DNA of 64,000 bases, taken from positions 1,845,501 to 1,909,500 of the forward strand of contig NZ_CP088953.1 of the NCBI RefSeq assembly GCF_021165935.1, given 5' to 3'. Below the pieces are notes generated by a model. The model was given only the letters and a program-made list of their open reading frames with translations. It was not told the DNA's origin and searched no databases. A program made the translations under genes and the position numbers. Shown in pieces: positions 55,612 to 64,000 of the stretch (position 1 is its first letter; every line of letters starts with the position of its first letter). The DNA comes from Microbulbifer elongatus (lineage in GTDB: Bacteria > Pseudomonadota > Gammaproteobacteria > Pseudomonadales > Cellvibrionaceae).

Positions 55612-55734
55612 GCGTGGGCCGCGAGGTCCACGCTCCGGGAATCCATCACGGGTTATGGCAAATGTAATAATGCGTGACTTCCCGTTTTCTCTCATCATCG
55701 CTATTTTGGGCCCCGCACTGCGGGGCCTTTTTTT
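55612..55734 (+). ncRNA. Predicted sigma-54-dependent small RNA (~123 nt)
   Basis: Starts at the predicted sigma-54 start and ends at an intrinsic terminator. Three stem-loops fill it: a 9-bp 5' hairpin with a GCGA (GNRA) tetraloop (55612-55620 with 55625-55633); a two-part stem, CGGGAA (55636-55641) with TTCCCG (55679-55684) and TCACG (55646-55650) with CGTGA (55673-55677), exposing a 22-base A/T-rich loop; and the terminator. No open frame of useful length is present. It could be a free sRNA or an attenuated leader of the kinase gene that starts 79 bases after it. No known family recognised. Confidence 0.7.
55709..55734 (+). terminator. Intrinsic terminator of the predicted sRNA
   Basis: GGCCCCGC (55709-55716) pairs with GCGGGGCC (55720-55727), ACT loop, followed by seven T (55728-55734). 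Confidence 0.94.
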
Positions 55735-55813
55735 ATCTGGCGATAAGTGATTCACTAGCCGTATTCCGGCTGCCCAGGCGGCCTTTCCTCAAGATCAGCT
55801 GCACGGCAATACG

Positions 55814-57841
55814 GTGTCGAAGACGACCCCCATACACTCCAGTCCATTTGGCCTGTACCTCGCAACCCCGGATGAGCTGGAAGGCTTGTCACCGGCGCAG
55901 TCGTTGAATCAGGCGCAGTACCTGCATAGCCTGCTATTGAGCGCGAATCAGGGCATCTGGGAGTGGCACCCGGAAACCGGGGAACAGCGTGCTATCGGGA
56001 GTTTCTGGCTGCAATTGCATCAGGAGCCGGATCTGGCACTCGCCGGCCTGTGGAGCGGGGATCTGGATCTGGTCCACTCCGATGATCGCGATGGGCTGCT
56101 GGCACTGCGCAATCGGCTGTGCCAGCAGGGCGCTTTTGCCGATACCACCTTTCGGGCCTATGCGCGCGACGGGCAGCCCGTATGGCTGCGACTGTGGGCG
56201 CGCGTGTTCAGCGATCCTGCGGGACAGCGATTCTTCCTTGGCGGCTGTACCGATTACAGCGAACCGCTGGCAGTGGGCCCACAGTCCAACTTCTCTGGCG
56301 AGCGCCTGCAGCAGACCCTGGATGCCATTGGCGATGGCCAGTGGGAGTGGGACCTGCGGGTGGACGAAGTCGTACTGGATAACACCTGTTGGAATATGCT
56401 GGGGTACGCCCGGGGGCACAGTGACCCGGATGTGCGTGCGGCCCTGGCGCGCTGGAAAACCCATATGTTTCCGGACGACTATCCGGACGTCAAACAGGCG
56501 ATGGAGGATAACGTGCGCGAGCGGCTGCCGCTGGATGTGGCCTTTCGTCTGAAGCACCGGGATGGAAATACCATCTGGGTGCGGGCCCGCGGCAATGTGC
56601 AGACGAACAGCGCCGGTCGTCCGATCCGGGTACTCGGCACCCTGGAAGACATCACCACCGCGAAGAAAAAGCAGATGCGCGCGAAAGAGGAGCTGCTGCG
56701 GCTGAAACAACAGAACCGCGACCGCAGCGAATTGATTTCCAGCCTCGGGCACGAGCTGCGCACCCCGCTCAATGCCATTCTCGGCTACAGCCAGATGGTT
56801 GAGCTCGATCAGAGTCTGAATCCCAACCAGCGACTGCGTATCGCTGAAATTCGCAAAGCGGGCCAGCACCTTCTGCATCTGGTGGGGGATGTAATGGAAC
56901 TGACCCGGATCGACAGCCAGCGACTCGCACCGTCCATCGAGCCGATTCAGCCAGCAGACCTGGTCGCAGACTGCCGACAGCTACTGGAGCCGCTTGCAGA
57001 CACCCGTAAAGTCAGTCTTACCTTTGAGCCGCTCGGCTGGGAACGTGCATGCATCCTTGCAGATCCGGTGCGATTCAAGCAGGTTGTACTCAATCTGGTG
57101 GGCAATGCGATCAAATACAATCGCGAGGGCGGTCGCGTGGTCATTTCCCTGGCTCCCCAGGCTGAAGGGTGGTTGCGGTTGAGTGTACTGGATACCGGTA
57201 GCGGCATTGCTGCATCCAAGCAGTCACAGGTGTTCGAACCATTTAACCGCCTTGGGGCGGAGCTGGGCAAGATAGAAGGCACCGGGGTTGGCCTGGCCAT
57301 TGCCAAGCAGTTGACCGAAGCCATGGGTGGGCGCATTGGGTTTGACAGTGAAGAGGGCCAGGGTTCGGTATTCTGGATCGAGTTCATGATGAACGATGCC
57401 CCCAACGAAGTATTGAAAATGGCGGCCCGTCCAGACTATGCGCAGATGCTTCCCGCATGTCGTCTACTTTACATCACCGGGCGAACCGCCAATGCCAGCC
57501 GTCTGAAAGTGGTGCTCGCATCTGTGCAGCAGGCGCAGGTGGAAACCTGTAACGATGCGATGCGGGGGATCTTTCTTGCTCGCACCGGACGGCCGGATAT
57601 CATTTTGATCGACAGGGACTTGCCCGGTGTTTCCCTACAGGATTTCGTCAGCATTCTGCGGAGCGATCCGACCACCGCGCATATACCCCTGGTGGGCATT
57701 CTCGATCAGCGCAGCGAGCAGGTGGATATTTGCGTGCCTGCGAGTTATGACCTCGCCACTCTCGCGGAAGGATTGCGCTATGGGCTGTCGCTCGGCCGCC
57801 TCAATGTGGATGAAGTCGAGGGCGGGGACCCGGCCCGATAA
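55814..57841 (+). CDS. Soluble PAS hybrid-like sensor histidine kinase
   Basis: A 675-residue kinase without membrane helices. Two PAS domains with PAC-type ends (about 35-150 and 165-290, GTLEDITTAKK) precede a short coiled coil, the HisKA domain (SSLGHELRTPLNAILGYSQM, phospho-acceptor His313) and the ATPase domain with N-box VLNLVGNAIKYN, G1 DTGSGI and G2 GTGVGLAIAK. The C-terminal ~120 residues look like a receiver domain: RPDIILIDRDLPGVSLQDF holds the phospho-acceptor region, but the acidic pair of the first loop is missing (CRLLYITGRTANASRL). GTG 55814 has a weak ribosome site. The adjacent sigma-54 RNA and the cyclic-di-GMP gene may belong with it. Ligand unknown. Confidence 0.85.
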   Translation: MSKTTPIHSSPFGLYLATPDELEGLSPAQSLNQAQYLHSLLLSANQGIWEWHPETGEQRAIGSFWLQLHQEPDLALAGLWSGDLDLVHSDDRDGLLALRNRLCQQGAFADTTFRAYARDGQPVWLRLWARVFSDPAGQRFFLGGCTDYSEPLAVGPQSNFSGERLQQTLDAIGDGQWEWDLRVDEVVLDNTCWNMLGYARGHSDPDVRAALARWKTHMFPDDYPDVKQAMEDNVRERLPLDVAFRLKHRDGNTIWVRARGNVQTNSAGRPIRVLGTLEDITTAKKKQMRAKEELLRLKQQNRDRSELISSLGHELRTPLNAILGYSQMVELDQSLNPNQRLRIAEIRKAGQHLLHLVGDVMELTRIDSQRLAPSIEPIQPADLVADCRQLLEPLADTRKVSLTFEPLGWERACILADPVRFKQVVLNLVGNAIKYNREGGRVVISLAPQAEGWLRLSVLDTGSGIAASKQSQVFEPFNRLGAELGKIEGTGVGLAIAKQLTEAMGGRIGFDSEEGQGSVFWIEFMMNDAPNEVLKMAARPDYAQMLPACRLLYITGRTANASRLKVVLASVQQAQVETCNDAMRGIFLARTGRPDIILIDRDLPGVSLQDFVSILRSDPTTAHIPLVGILDQRSEQVDICVPASYDLATLAEGLRYGLSLGRLNVDEVEGGDPAR

Positions 57842-57932
57842 AAATACCGGTGCCCGTCCCGCGGGTTCGTCGGTGAACGCACTGCGTTTGACGCATCAGG
57901 AATAACGATACGATAGTGAAAGGATATACTGC

Positions 57933-60900
57933 GTGAAAGCGCCAGCGCCCGATTCGGGAATTGCCGATCAGAATAACGTAGGGGTGCGGGGGTTGGAGGC
58001 ACCGGCAGGGCTGCGATTTACCCACAGCGAGCATGCCACCGCGTCTACGCGGACGGTTTTACTACTGGCCATCTGCGCATTCAGTCTCGCGTATCTGTGC
58101 AAGCAGTTTCTCGACGTCAGTGATGGAATTGCCACTATCTGGCTTGCGGATGCGTACACTATCGCCATCCTCTACCGACACGCTTTCCGCTCCTGGCCGG
58201 TGTTATTGTTGTCGTCTTACCTGGGGTCGTTCTGTGCTGCGTTGATCGGTGATGTGGCGCTGGCGAATGCGTCCCTGTATTCCCTCGCTGGCGTGGTGGA
58301 AGCCAGTGTCGCAACGACCATGTTGCGATTTTTCTGTCCCGGCGGAGGTTTTTTTGATGGGGCCGGCTGCTGGCTGCGTTTTCTCTGTTTTGGTGCGCTA
58401 ATCCCGACCTTGTTTGGGGCCGGGTTTGGGGCGCTTGTGGCGATGGTCTTTGCCGGATTGCCACCGCTCGATGTGTTTGCAGTCTGGTATCTCGCAGATG
58501 TTGTCGGAATCAGCATCTTTTTCCCTCTTGTATACCTGTTTTCACTGGGGACCGGCTTTGCGGCGCTTTCTACACGTGCCATCTTCCGGCTGGCCCTGGT
58601 ATCAGCCATCGCACTGAGCGGTGTCTTCGGTATTCTGCTGTATCTTCCCCACCCTTTTGTCTTCACTGTACTGCCACTGATCTGGGCGGCGTCTCGTCTC
58701 AACCTGATACAGACGTTGCTGCTGGTGTTTATTGCCGTGGTTGCGCAGCTTGCGGTGTTCACCAACGCGCAGTTCTGGCTGCCCGCCGAGCTGCAAAAGC
58801 TCACCGCGGCGCTGGATTTTCTGCCTCTGTACGCGGCGGTGTTTCCCGCCTACATCATGGCGGTGATTTCCCGCGTCGAGCGTAAACGCAGCTCGCGTAT
58901 TGCCGAAGTGGAGAGCAGCTTTCGCGCCGCCATGGCCTCCTCACGCATCGGCATGCTTCTGGTAACCCTGGACAATCGCATTCTTCAGGCAAATGCGAGT
59001 TTTTGCCGGTTTATCGGATTCAGTGAGGTGGAGTTGCGTGGGTTGCGAGTGGCGGAGGTAGTGGCGTTGCCTATGACCGCGGAGGCGGGTTCCACATCGG
59101 GGGGGCGCTCCTACCAGCGCCCGCCACAGGATTTTGAGTTCGGATATGTGCAGGACGCGGAATGGCAGTTTGTGCGCAAAAATGGTGAGCGGGTATGGGG
59201 GCACTGGTCCTGTTCCCTCGCAAGAGGGTCGCGCAATGAGCCCCTGTACGCGGTGGTGCAGGTCGAGGATGTCGACTGGCGCAAGCGCAGCGAGGAACAG
59301 CTGGCACGGGCAGAGGAGCGTTGGAAATTTTCCCTATCGGTCACCGGCCAGGTGGTGTATGACTGGGATCTGGTTACCGGAAAAACATTCTTTTCGGAGT
59401 GGTTGAGCAGCGGCATGGGCATCGATGCCAGCAGACTTGCCAGTCGTTCGGATTGGATAGCGCGGGTAGCCCAGGCCGACCGCACACGTTTGCTGGAAGC
59501 GCAAAAAGCGCATATTGAGGGGGACGCCCCGGATATTGACTGTCAGTACCGGGTAAAAACCGACGGAGGGCAGTGGCGCTGGGTGCATGAACTGGCTCAT
59601 GTGATGGAGTCGGGAGGGGATCGCGGCAAGCCGGTGCGGCTGATCGGTGTCCTGCGCGACATCACCGAAAACAAACAGATGGCCGAATCCCTGGAAAAGG
59701 AGAAAGAGCACCTGCAGGTAACGCTCACCGCAATCGCCGACGCGGTGATTGCGACCGATGAGCACCAGCGGATCACGTTTATGAATCCGGTAGCGGAGCA
59801 GCTGACCGGGTGGAAGCTGTCGGAAGTGAGCGGTCAGGCGGTGCGGGAGGTGCTGCGCTTGTCCTGCGGACGCGACGGCGCCCTGGTCGCCAGCCCTGCG
59901 CAGGACTGTCTCAGTATGAACCTGCCGGTGATGTCACCAGAGGGCACGGTATTGCACCACCGGGGTGGAGACTGCTACGACGTGAAATGCTCGGCATCGC
60001 CGCTGCGCACCAGTGGTGGCCTGGTACTGGGTGCGGTCCTCGTATGCCAGGATATAACGGAAACCCGCCAGCTGATTCAGCAGTTGCGCTACAAGGCGAG
60101 TCACGACCATCTCACCCACCTGCCCAACCGCGAAGCCTTCCGGCGGGAATTGCTGGAAGCGGTGAGTACGGTGCGCAATACCGAGCGGGTGCATGTACTG
60201 GCGTATATGGATCTGGACCGTTTCAAGGTCATCAATGACAGTGCAGGCCACCAGGCCGGTGATGCACTGCTGAAAAATGTAGCGCGCTTCCTGCGCGGGC
60301 ATCTGCGCGAATCCGATTGTGTGGCGCGGTTGGGCGGCGATGAATTTGGCATTCTGTTGCGCGACTGCGACAAAACCCGGGGGCTTGCCCGCTGTGAACA
60401 ACTGGTGCGAAAAATTATTGCCCTACGCTTCCCGTGGAGCGGCAGAATTTTTGATGTGGGTGCCAGTGTGGGTGTCACGGAGATCTCGCACGGCAATAGC
60501 CAGGTAGCGGATTTGATGAGTCAGGCGGATGTTGCCTGTTACTCCGCGAAGCATGCGGGGCGTGGTGTGGTGATGTTGTACGAGGCCGACCGCAGCGCTG
60601 CGGCGGAGCAGCACCGGGAAATTCATATGGCCTCACGCATCCGCACAGCACTGGATGAGGGGAGTTTTCAGCTGTATGCACAACCGATCGCCAGCGCCGG
60701 TGACCGAACCCGAATTCATCACTACGAAGTGTTGGTGCGCATGCTGGATAACAACGGAAAGCGGATTCTGCCCGGGGCTTTTATCCCGGCCGCGGAGCGC
60801 TACGGTCTGATGCAGCAGATTGACAGCTGGATTGTGCGCGAGCTGTTCCAGAACCAGGGCGCGGCAGTGGCTGCCAGCGGACTCAAATTTGCCCTGAATC

Positions 60901-61412
60901 TTTCCGCAGACGCCCTGGGTGACAGCCTGTTCCAGCGCCAGTTCTTCGGGTTGCTGGCAGAGTCCGCGATACCACCCCAGCGGCTGGGAATGGAAATTAC
61001 CGAAACCGCAATGATCAACCAGATGGATAGCGCCAGCCAGTTTGTATCGGATTTGCGGGCTATGGGATGTACGGTCGCCCTGGACGATTTTGGAAACGGG
61101 TTGAGCTCGTTCAATTATCTGAAAAATTTCGCCATCGACTACATCAAGATCGACGGCAGTTTTGTTCGGCAGGTGGATTCCAATTTCGTCGATCTGATGA
61201 TTGTGGAGTCCATCAATCAGGTGGCACATCGCCTGAAGGCGCAGACAATAGCCGAATTCGTTGAGGATCAGGCGACGGCCGAAAAGTTGCAGACCATCGG
61301 GGTCGATCTGGTGCAGGGCTACCATATCGGGCGGCCGCGGCCACTACAGGAAGTACTCGAAGAGGCCTCGCTATCGGAGGTCGAGGAAGGAAGTGCGGTA
61401 TTCAGCCCCTAG
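57933..61412 (+). CDS. MASE1-PAS-GGDEF-EAL cyclic-di-GMP protein
   Basis: A 1159-residue membrane signalling protein. MASE1 sensor with eight or so helices (about 40-320), three PAS/PAC domains (about 335-450, 455-585, 590-710), then GGDEF (801-805 intact, with an RESD I-site five residues before it) and EAL. The EAL motif reads EVL (Glu932), but downstream catalytic segments LGMEITETAMIN, VALDDFGNGLSSFNYLK and IKIDGSF are kept. Both synthesis and hydrolysis of cyclic-di-GMP are therefore possible, with feedback inhibition of the cyclase. GTG 57933 follows AAGGAT. A TTGACG at 57888 may mark its own promoter. Confidence 0.9.
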   Translation: MKAPAPDSGIADQNNVGVRGLEAPAGLRFTHSEHATASTRTVLLLAICAFSLAYLCKQFLDVSDGIATIWLADAYTIAILYRHAFRSWPVLLLSSYLGSFCAALIGDVALANASLYSLAGVVEASVATTMLRFFCPGGGFFDGAGCWLRFLCFGALIPTLFGAGFGALVAMVFAGLPPLDVFAVWYLADVVGISIFFPLVYLFSLGTGFAALSTRAIFRLALVSAIALSGVFGILLYLPHPFVFTVLPLIWAASRLNLIQTLLLVFIAVVAQLAVFTNAQFWLPAELQKLTAALDFLPLYAAVFPAYIMAVISRVERKRSSRIAEVESSFRAAMASSRIGMLLVTLDNRILQANASFCRFIGFSEVELRGLRVAEVVALPMTAEAGSTSGGRSYQRPPQDFEFGYVQDAEWQFVRKNGERVWGHWSCSLARGSRNEPLYAVVQVEDVDWRKRSEEQLARAEERWKFSLSVTGQVVYDWDLVTGKTFFSEWLSSGMGIDASRLASRSDWIARVAQADRTRLLEAQKAHIEGDAPDIDCQYRVKTDGGQWRWVHELAHVMESGGDRGKPVRLIGVLRDITENKQMAESLEKEKEHLQVTLTAIADAVIATDEHQRITFMNPVAEQLTGWKLSEVSGQAVREVLRLSCGRDGALVASPAQDCLSMNLPVMSPEGTVLHHRGGDCYDVKCSASPLRTSGGLVLGAVLVCQDITETRQLIQQLRYKASHDHLTHLPNREAFRRELLEAVSTVRNTERVHVLAYMDLDRFKVINDSAGHQAGDALLKNVARFLRGHLRESDCVARLGGDEFGILLRDCDKTRGLARCEQLVRKIIALRFPWSGRIFDVGASVGVTEISHGNSQVADLMSQADVACYSAKHAGRGVVMLYEADRSAAAEQHREIHMASRIRTALDEGSFQLYAQPIASAGDRTRIHHYEVLVRMLDNNGKRILPGAFIPAAERYGLMQQIDSWIVRELFQNQGAAVAASGLKFALNLSADALGDSLFQRQFFGLLAESAIPPQRLGMEITETAMINQMDSASQFVSDLRAMGCTVALDDFGNGLSSFNYLKNFAIDYIKIDGSFVRQVDSNFVDLMIVESINQVAHRLKAQTIAEFVEDQATAEKLQTIGVDLVQGYHIGRPRPLQEVLEEASLSEVEEGSAVFSP

Positions 61413-61482
61413 GGGCTGATGATCCGGATGGCGGCGCGGCGATGGCCTGCTGCCATCACCGCTGACACCATCCGCAGCGTGT

Positions 61483-62289
61483 TTACTGGCGAATATTGCC
61501 CAGATGCTTGCCGACGATCTGCAGTAGCGGCTTGAAGGTTTTGGGGGTGGCGCAGACCAGATTGCCGGAGTCGAGGTAGCTATTGCCCCCGCGGAAGTCA
61601 CTGATCAGGCCGCCGGCCTCTTTTACCAGCAGTGATCCTGCAGCGATATCCCAGGTATTCAGGTACATCTCCCAGAAGCCGTCAAAGCGCCCGGCGGCCA
61701 CGTAGGCCAGGTCGAGGGCGGCGGCGCCCGGGCGGCGGATGCCCGCCGTCTGGCCGGCGATTTCTTTCATCGCCCCGAGGTAGCCGTCGATATTGTCAAA
61801 TGAGTCCCCGTTGAACGGGATGCCGGTACCGATCAGCGCACCGTTCAGTCCCTGGCGGTTGGAGACGCGGATTCGGCGGCCATTGAGCGCGGCGCCGCGC
61901 CCGCGGCTGGCGGTAAATTCTTCTCGTTTGATGGGGTCCAGTACCACCGCGTGCTCGATCTGGCCCTTGTGTTTACAGGCGATCGAAATGGCGAAGTGTG
62001 GGAGGCCGTGGATAAAATTGGTGGTGCCGTCCAGCGGATCGATGATCCACTCGTATTCCGGCTCGGCGCCTTCCTGGATGCCGCTTTCTTCGGCGCGAAT
62101 GCTGTGCTTGGGGTAGGCCTTGCGCAGGTGGTAAATGATTTCCTGCTCACTGGCCTTGTCCACTTCCGTCACGTAATCGTTGCGGCCCTTCTCTTCAAAC
62201 TTCATCAGGTCGCCGCGCTCCCAGGCGCGTTCGATCAGTTCACCGGCCTTGCGCGCCGCGCGCAGGGCAATATTCAGCATGGGTTCCAT
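61483..62289 (-). CDS. suhB: Inositol-1-monophosphatase family SuhB
   Basis: A 268-residue Mg2+-dependent phosphatase of the IMPase family; in E. coli SuhB is also a ribosomal-RNA antitermination factor. Metal-site motifs are RAEESG, WIIDPLDGTTNFIHGLP and NTWDIAAGSLLVKEAGG. It lies divergent from trmJ, with iscR next, a conserved gammaproteobacterial order. Start ATG 62289. Confidence 0.96.
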   Translation of the reverse strand: MEPMLNIALRAARKAGELIERAWERGDLMKFEEKGRNDYVTEVDKASEQEIIYHLRKAYPKHSIRAEESGIQEGAEPEYEWIIDPLDGTTNFIHGLPHFAISIACKHKGQIEHAVVLDPIKREEFTASRGRGAALNGRRIRVSNRQGLNGALIGTGIPFNGDSFDNIDGYLGAMKEIAGQTAGIRRPGAAALDLAYVAAGRFDGFWEMYLNTWDIAAGSLLVKEAGGLISDFRGGNSYLDSGNLVCATPKTFKPLLQIVGKHLGNIRQ

Positions 62290-62509
62290 AGGAATTCCGC
62301 GATCAGTAGTGGATTGTGAATGGTAAAAAGCAATGTCAGGCCTGCCGACGGGCGCGATTGTAGGGATTCCCGTTCAATTTTGCTACACTCCGCGCCCGTT
62401 TTATAACAGGCAAGTGTAGAGTGACCGGGCAGATGCATGCTACCCGGGTTTCCCTGTCTCCACGCTGCGCCCGATGCGGCCTCAATTCAGTTCTATACCC
62501 GGATTCACC

Positions 62510-63322
62510 ATGGCGACCTCTCCTTCGGCAACCTCAACCCAAATGGCTTCCCAGTCAGCTCTCGCGGCACTGGATAATATCCGTGTGGTGCTGGTGAACA
62601 GCGCGCATCCCGGCAACATCGGTGGTGCTGCGCGCGCGCTGAAGAATATGGGACTGAGCCAGCTCTATCTGGTGCAGCCTCGGGAGTTTCCCGCTGCCAA
62701 CGCGGTCTGGCGTGCGGCGGGTGCGGCGGAGCTGCTCGATACCGCGGTGGTGGTCGAGACTCTGGAAGAGGCGGTGGCCGATTGTGGTCTGGTGGTGGCG
62801 ACCAGTGCCCGCGAGCGCCGTATCCCCTGGCCGCTGCTGACACCGCGGGAGTGCGGCGTGCGCGCCGTGGCGGAAGCCAGGGCGCACCCGGTGGCGCTCG
62901 TGTTCGGCCGCGAGGACCGCGGTTTGACCAACGAGGAGTTGCAGGCCTGCAACTATCACGTACATATCCCCGCCAATCCGGAATACAGCTCCCTGAACCT
63001 GGCCACTGCGGTACAGGTGCTGGTGTATGAGGCGCGCATGGCGGCGCTGGAGGCGGACAAGGGTGAAGCGCTCAAATTCACCGATTGGGACAGACCGCCG
63101 GCGAAAGCCAACGATATGGAGCTTTACTACGAGCACCTGGAGCTCGCACTGGCGGAGCTCGGATTTATCGATCCGGACAATCCCCGGCAGACCATGACCC
63201 GCCTGCGCCGACTGTTCAGTCGCGTGCGCCCGGACGATATGGAGCTGGGGATCCTGCGCGGTATGCTGACCGCTATCCAGAACCATATTCACCGCAGTGG
63301 TGGTAAGGGGCGCCCGGACTGA
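62510..63322 (+). CDS. trmJ: tRNA (cytidine/uridine-32-2'-O-)methyltransferase TrmJ
   Basis: A 270-residue SPOUT-class enzyme that methylates the 2'-OH of position 32 in tRNAs. It has NIRVVLVNSAHPGNIGGAAR, GLSQLYLVQPREFP, PVALVFGREDRGLTNEELQ and the SAM-knot HIPANPEYSSLNLATAVQVL. The C-terminal part (DMELYYEHLELALAELGFID, LRRLFSRVRPDDMELGILRG) is TrmJ-specific. ATG 62510 is used; ATG 62474 or ATG 62543 are also in frame, homology begins near LDNIRVVLV. Confidence 0.95.
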   Translation: MATSPSATSTQMASQSALAALDNIRVVLVNSAHPGNIGGAARALKNMGLSQLYLVQPREFPAANAVWRAAGAAELLDTAVVVETLEEAVADCGLVVATSARERRIPWPLLTPRECGVRAVAEARAHPVALVFGREDRGLTNEELQACNYHVHIPANPEYSSLNLATAVQVLVYEARMAALEADKGEALKFTDWDRPPAKANDMELYYEHLELALAELGFIDPDNPRQTMTRLRRLFSRVRPDDMELGILRGMLTAIQNHIHRSGGKGRPD

Positions 63323-63339
63323 CCGGGGGCCCCGGATAT

Positions 63340-63372
63340 GACCGGTTGGTTAACAGTGATAACCAACCGGTC
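63340..63372 (+). other. Stem-loop between trmJ and iscR
   Basis: Perfect 13-bp stem (GACCGGTTGGTTA 63340-63352 with its complement 63360-63372), seven-base loop, but no T run afterwards. It may be an RNA-stabilising or pausing hairpin rather than an intrinsic terminator. Confidence 0.6.
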
Positions 63373-63386
63373 TAAGTAACCGCCAA

Positions 63387-63436
63387 ATACCCGACCGCAA
63401 CACTCGGCTATATACTTGACTGAAGTAGTGGGTTAT
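63387..63436 (+). promoter_or_regulatory. Two tandem type 1 IscR boxes
   Basis: Adjacent 25-bp sites at 63387-63411 (ATACCCGACC...CTCGGCTAT) and 63412-63436 (ATACTTGACT...GGGTTAT), each with about three differences from the ATASYYGACT-N-AGTCRRSTAT type consensus. They cover the promoter, as expected for [2Fe-2S]-IscR autorepression. Confidence 0.8.
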
Positions 63437-63444
63437 TCCATACT
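63416..63444 (+). promoter_or_regulatory. iscR promoter
   Basis: TTGACT (63416-63421), 17-base spacer, CATACT (63439-63444); overlaps the second IscR box. Start of transcription expected near 63451. Confidence 0.65.
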
Positions 63445-63545
63445 CGCGCCCCGAATCAGTAGTACCGGTGAGGGTTGCAGGGCATCCGCGGATGCCGGGC
63501 GCATACCTTGTCCGGACTGCCAGGTGCGACTTTCCAGGAGAGGGT

Positions 63546-64000
63546 ATGCGGTTAACAACCAAAGGGCGGTATGCGGTCACAGCGATGCTGGACCTGGCGT
63601 TGCACGCCGAACGCGGTCCCATCAGCCTGGCGGATATTTCCAAGCGCCAGGAAATCTCCCTGTCCTACCTGGAACAGCTTTTTTCCCGCCTGCGCCAGTC
63701 TGGCCTGGTGTCCAGTGTACGTGGCCCCGGTGGTGGTTACCGTCTGGCGCGACCCGCTGCGGAGATTTGCGTGGCGGAAATCATTGATGCGGTCAATGAG
63801 TCCGTGGATGCCACCAGCTGTGGCGGCAACAGCGACTGTTCCGGCGGTGAGCAATGCCTCACCCACTACCTGTGGACAGATCTCAGTCACCAGATTCACA
63901 GCTTTCTCAACGGCATCAGTCTCGCGGACATGGTCGCACGTGCGGAAGTGCAGGAAGTGGCCCGTCGTCAGGATGGGCGCGGTGCCGCGATGGGTGACAC
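63546..64000 (+). CDS. iscR: Fe-S cluster regulator IscR, 3'-truncated by the window edge
   Basis: An Rrf2-family regulator of the isc operon. The first 151 residues are present, close to full length. The winged helix ([20 protein letters not shown], then [20 protein letters not shown] and [13 protein letters not shown]) is intact. The [2Fe-2S] ligands Cys92, Cys98, Cys104 and His107 match the E. coli positions exactly. ATG 63546 after GGAGAGGGT. iscS and the rest of the operon should follow outside the window. Confidence 0.97.
   Translation, partial: MRLTTKGRYAVTAMLDLALHAERGPISLADISKRQEISLSYLEQLFSRLRQSGLVSSVRGPGGGYRLARPAAEICVAEIIDAVNESVDATSCGGNSDCSGGEQCLTHYLWTDLSHQIHSFLNGISLADMVARAEVQEVARRQDGRGAAMGD

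Noticed and set aside
55612..55734. Qrr or CrcZ homologue
   Set aside because: The Qrr conserved pairing core is absent, and the unit is too short and has too few A-rich Crc/Hfq motifs for CrcZ.
63340..63372. Intrinsic terminator after trmJ
   Set aside because: Stem is perfect but lacks a T tract on either side, so it is listed only as a stem-loop.

Overview
The window is a chromosomal segment of a GC-rich gammaproteobacterium. The gene order (rplM-rpsI-petABC-sspAB; dolP-diaA-yraN-lpoA/rsmI-rnpB-mraZ; the complete mra/dcw division cluster running to lpxC and secA) is typical of the Pseudomonas/Cellvibrionales branch. A large secreted multi-domain chitinase with Ser/Gly linker and CBM5/12 modules, together with a NagX-like membrane acetyltransferase, points to a marine polysaccharide degrader such as Microbulbifer. 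That genus assignment is inference, not proof.

Layout. 1-4.8 kb: 3' part of hisD, an NTF2-like secreted protein, the periplasmic protease AlgW/DegS, a Sat-type ATP sulfurylase and zapG. 5-11.6 kb: zapE, ribosomal proteins L13/S9, the cytochrome bc1 genes (Rieske protein plus a single fused cytochrome b-c1 gene) and the stringent starvation pair sspA-sspB. 11.8-16.6 kb: a Yip1-family membrane protein, a complete IS4-family element with 19-bp inverted repeats and a 13-bp target duplication inserted in a terminator hairpin, and a LemA/M48 peptidase pair. 16.8-22.6 kb: thiolase, then the envelope cluster dolP-diaA-yraN-lpoA with rsmI divergent. 22.6-24.1 kb: RNase P RNA flanked by two palindromic repeat elements, then cysH. 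24.5-46.5 kb: mraZ-rsmH-ftsL-ftsI-murE-murF-mraY-murD-ftsW-murG-murC-ftsQ-ftsA-ftsZ, lpxC, an M23 peptidase and secA; ddlB is absent from its usual place between murC and ftsQ. 46.6-55.2 kb: argJ, a mutT-type Nudix gene, two more palindromic repeats, the NagX-like gene, the chitinase, a helical protein of unknown function and a fatty-acid desaturase. 55.4-61.4 kb: a sigma-54 promoter that drives a probable ~123-nt terminated small RNA, followed by a PAS histidine kinase and a MASE1-PAS-GGDEF-EAL protein. 61.5-64 kb: suhB, trmJ and the start of iscR behind two tandem IscR boxes.

How the parts work together. Most of the window is core biology: peptidoglycan precursor synthesis, septation, lipid A commitment (LpxC), PBP1A activation (LpoA), outer-membrane maintenance (DolP, AlgW) and Sec export, under a MraZ-regulated promoter. 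Sat and CysH represent assimilatory sulfate reduction. The accessory signals are the IS4 insertion, a four-copy palindromic repeat family, the sigma-54 small RNA locus next to two signalling genes, and the chitin-related pair. The strongest candidate for something undescribed is the sigma-54 RNA locus at about 55.58-55.73 kb.
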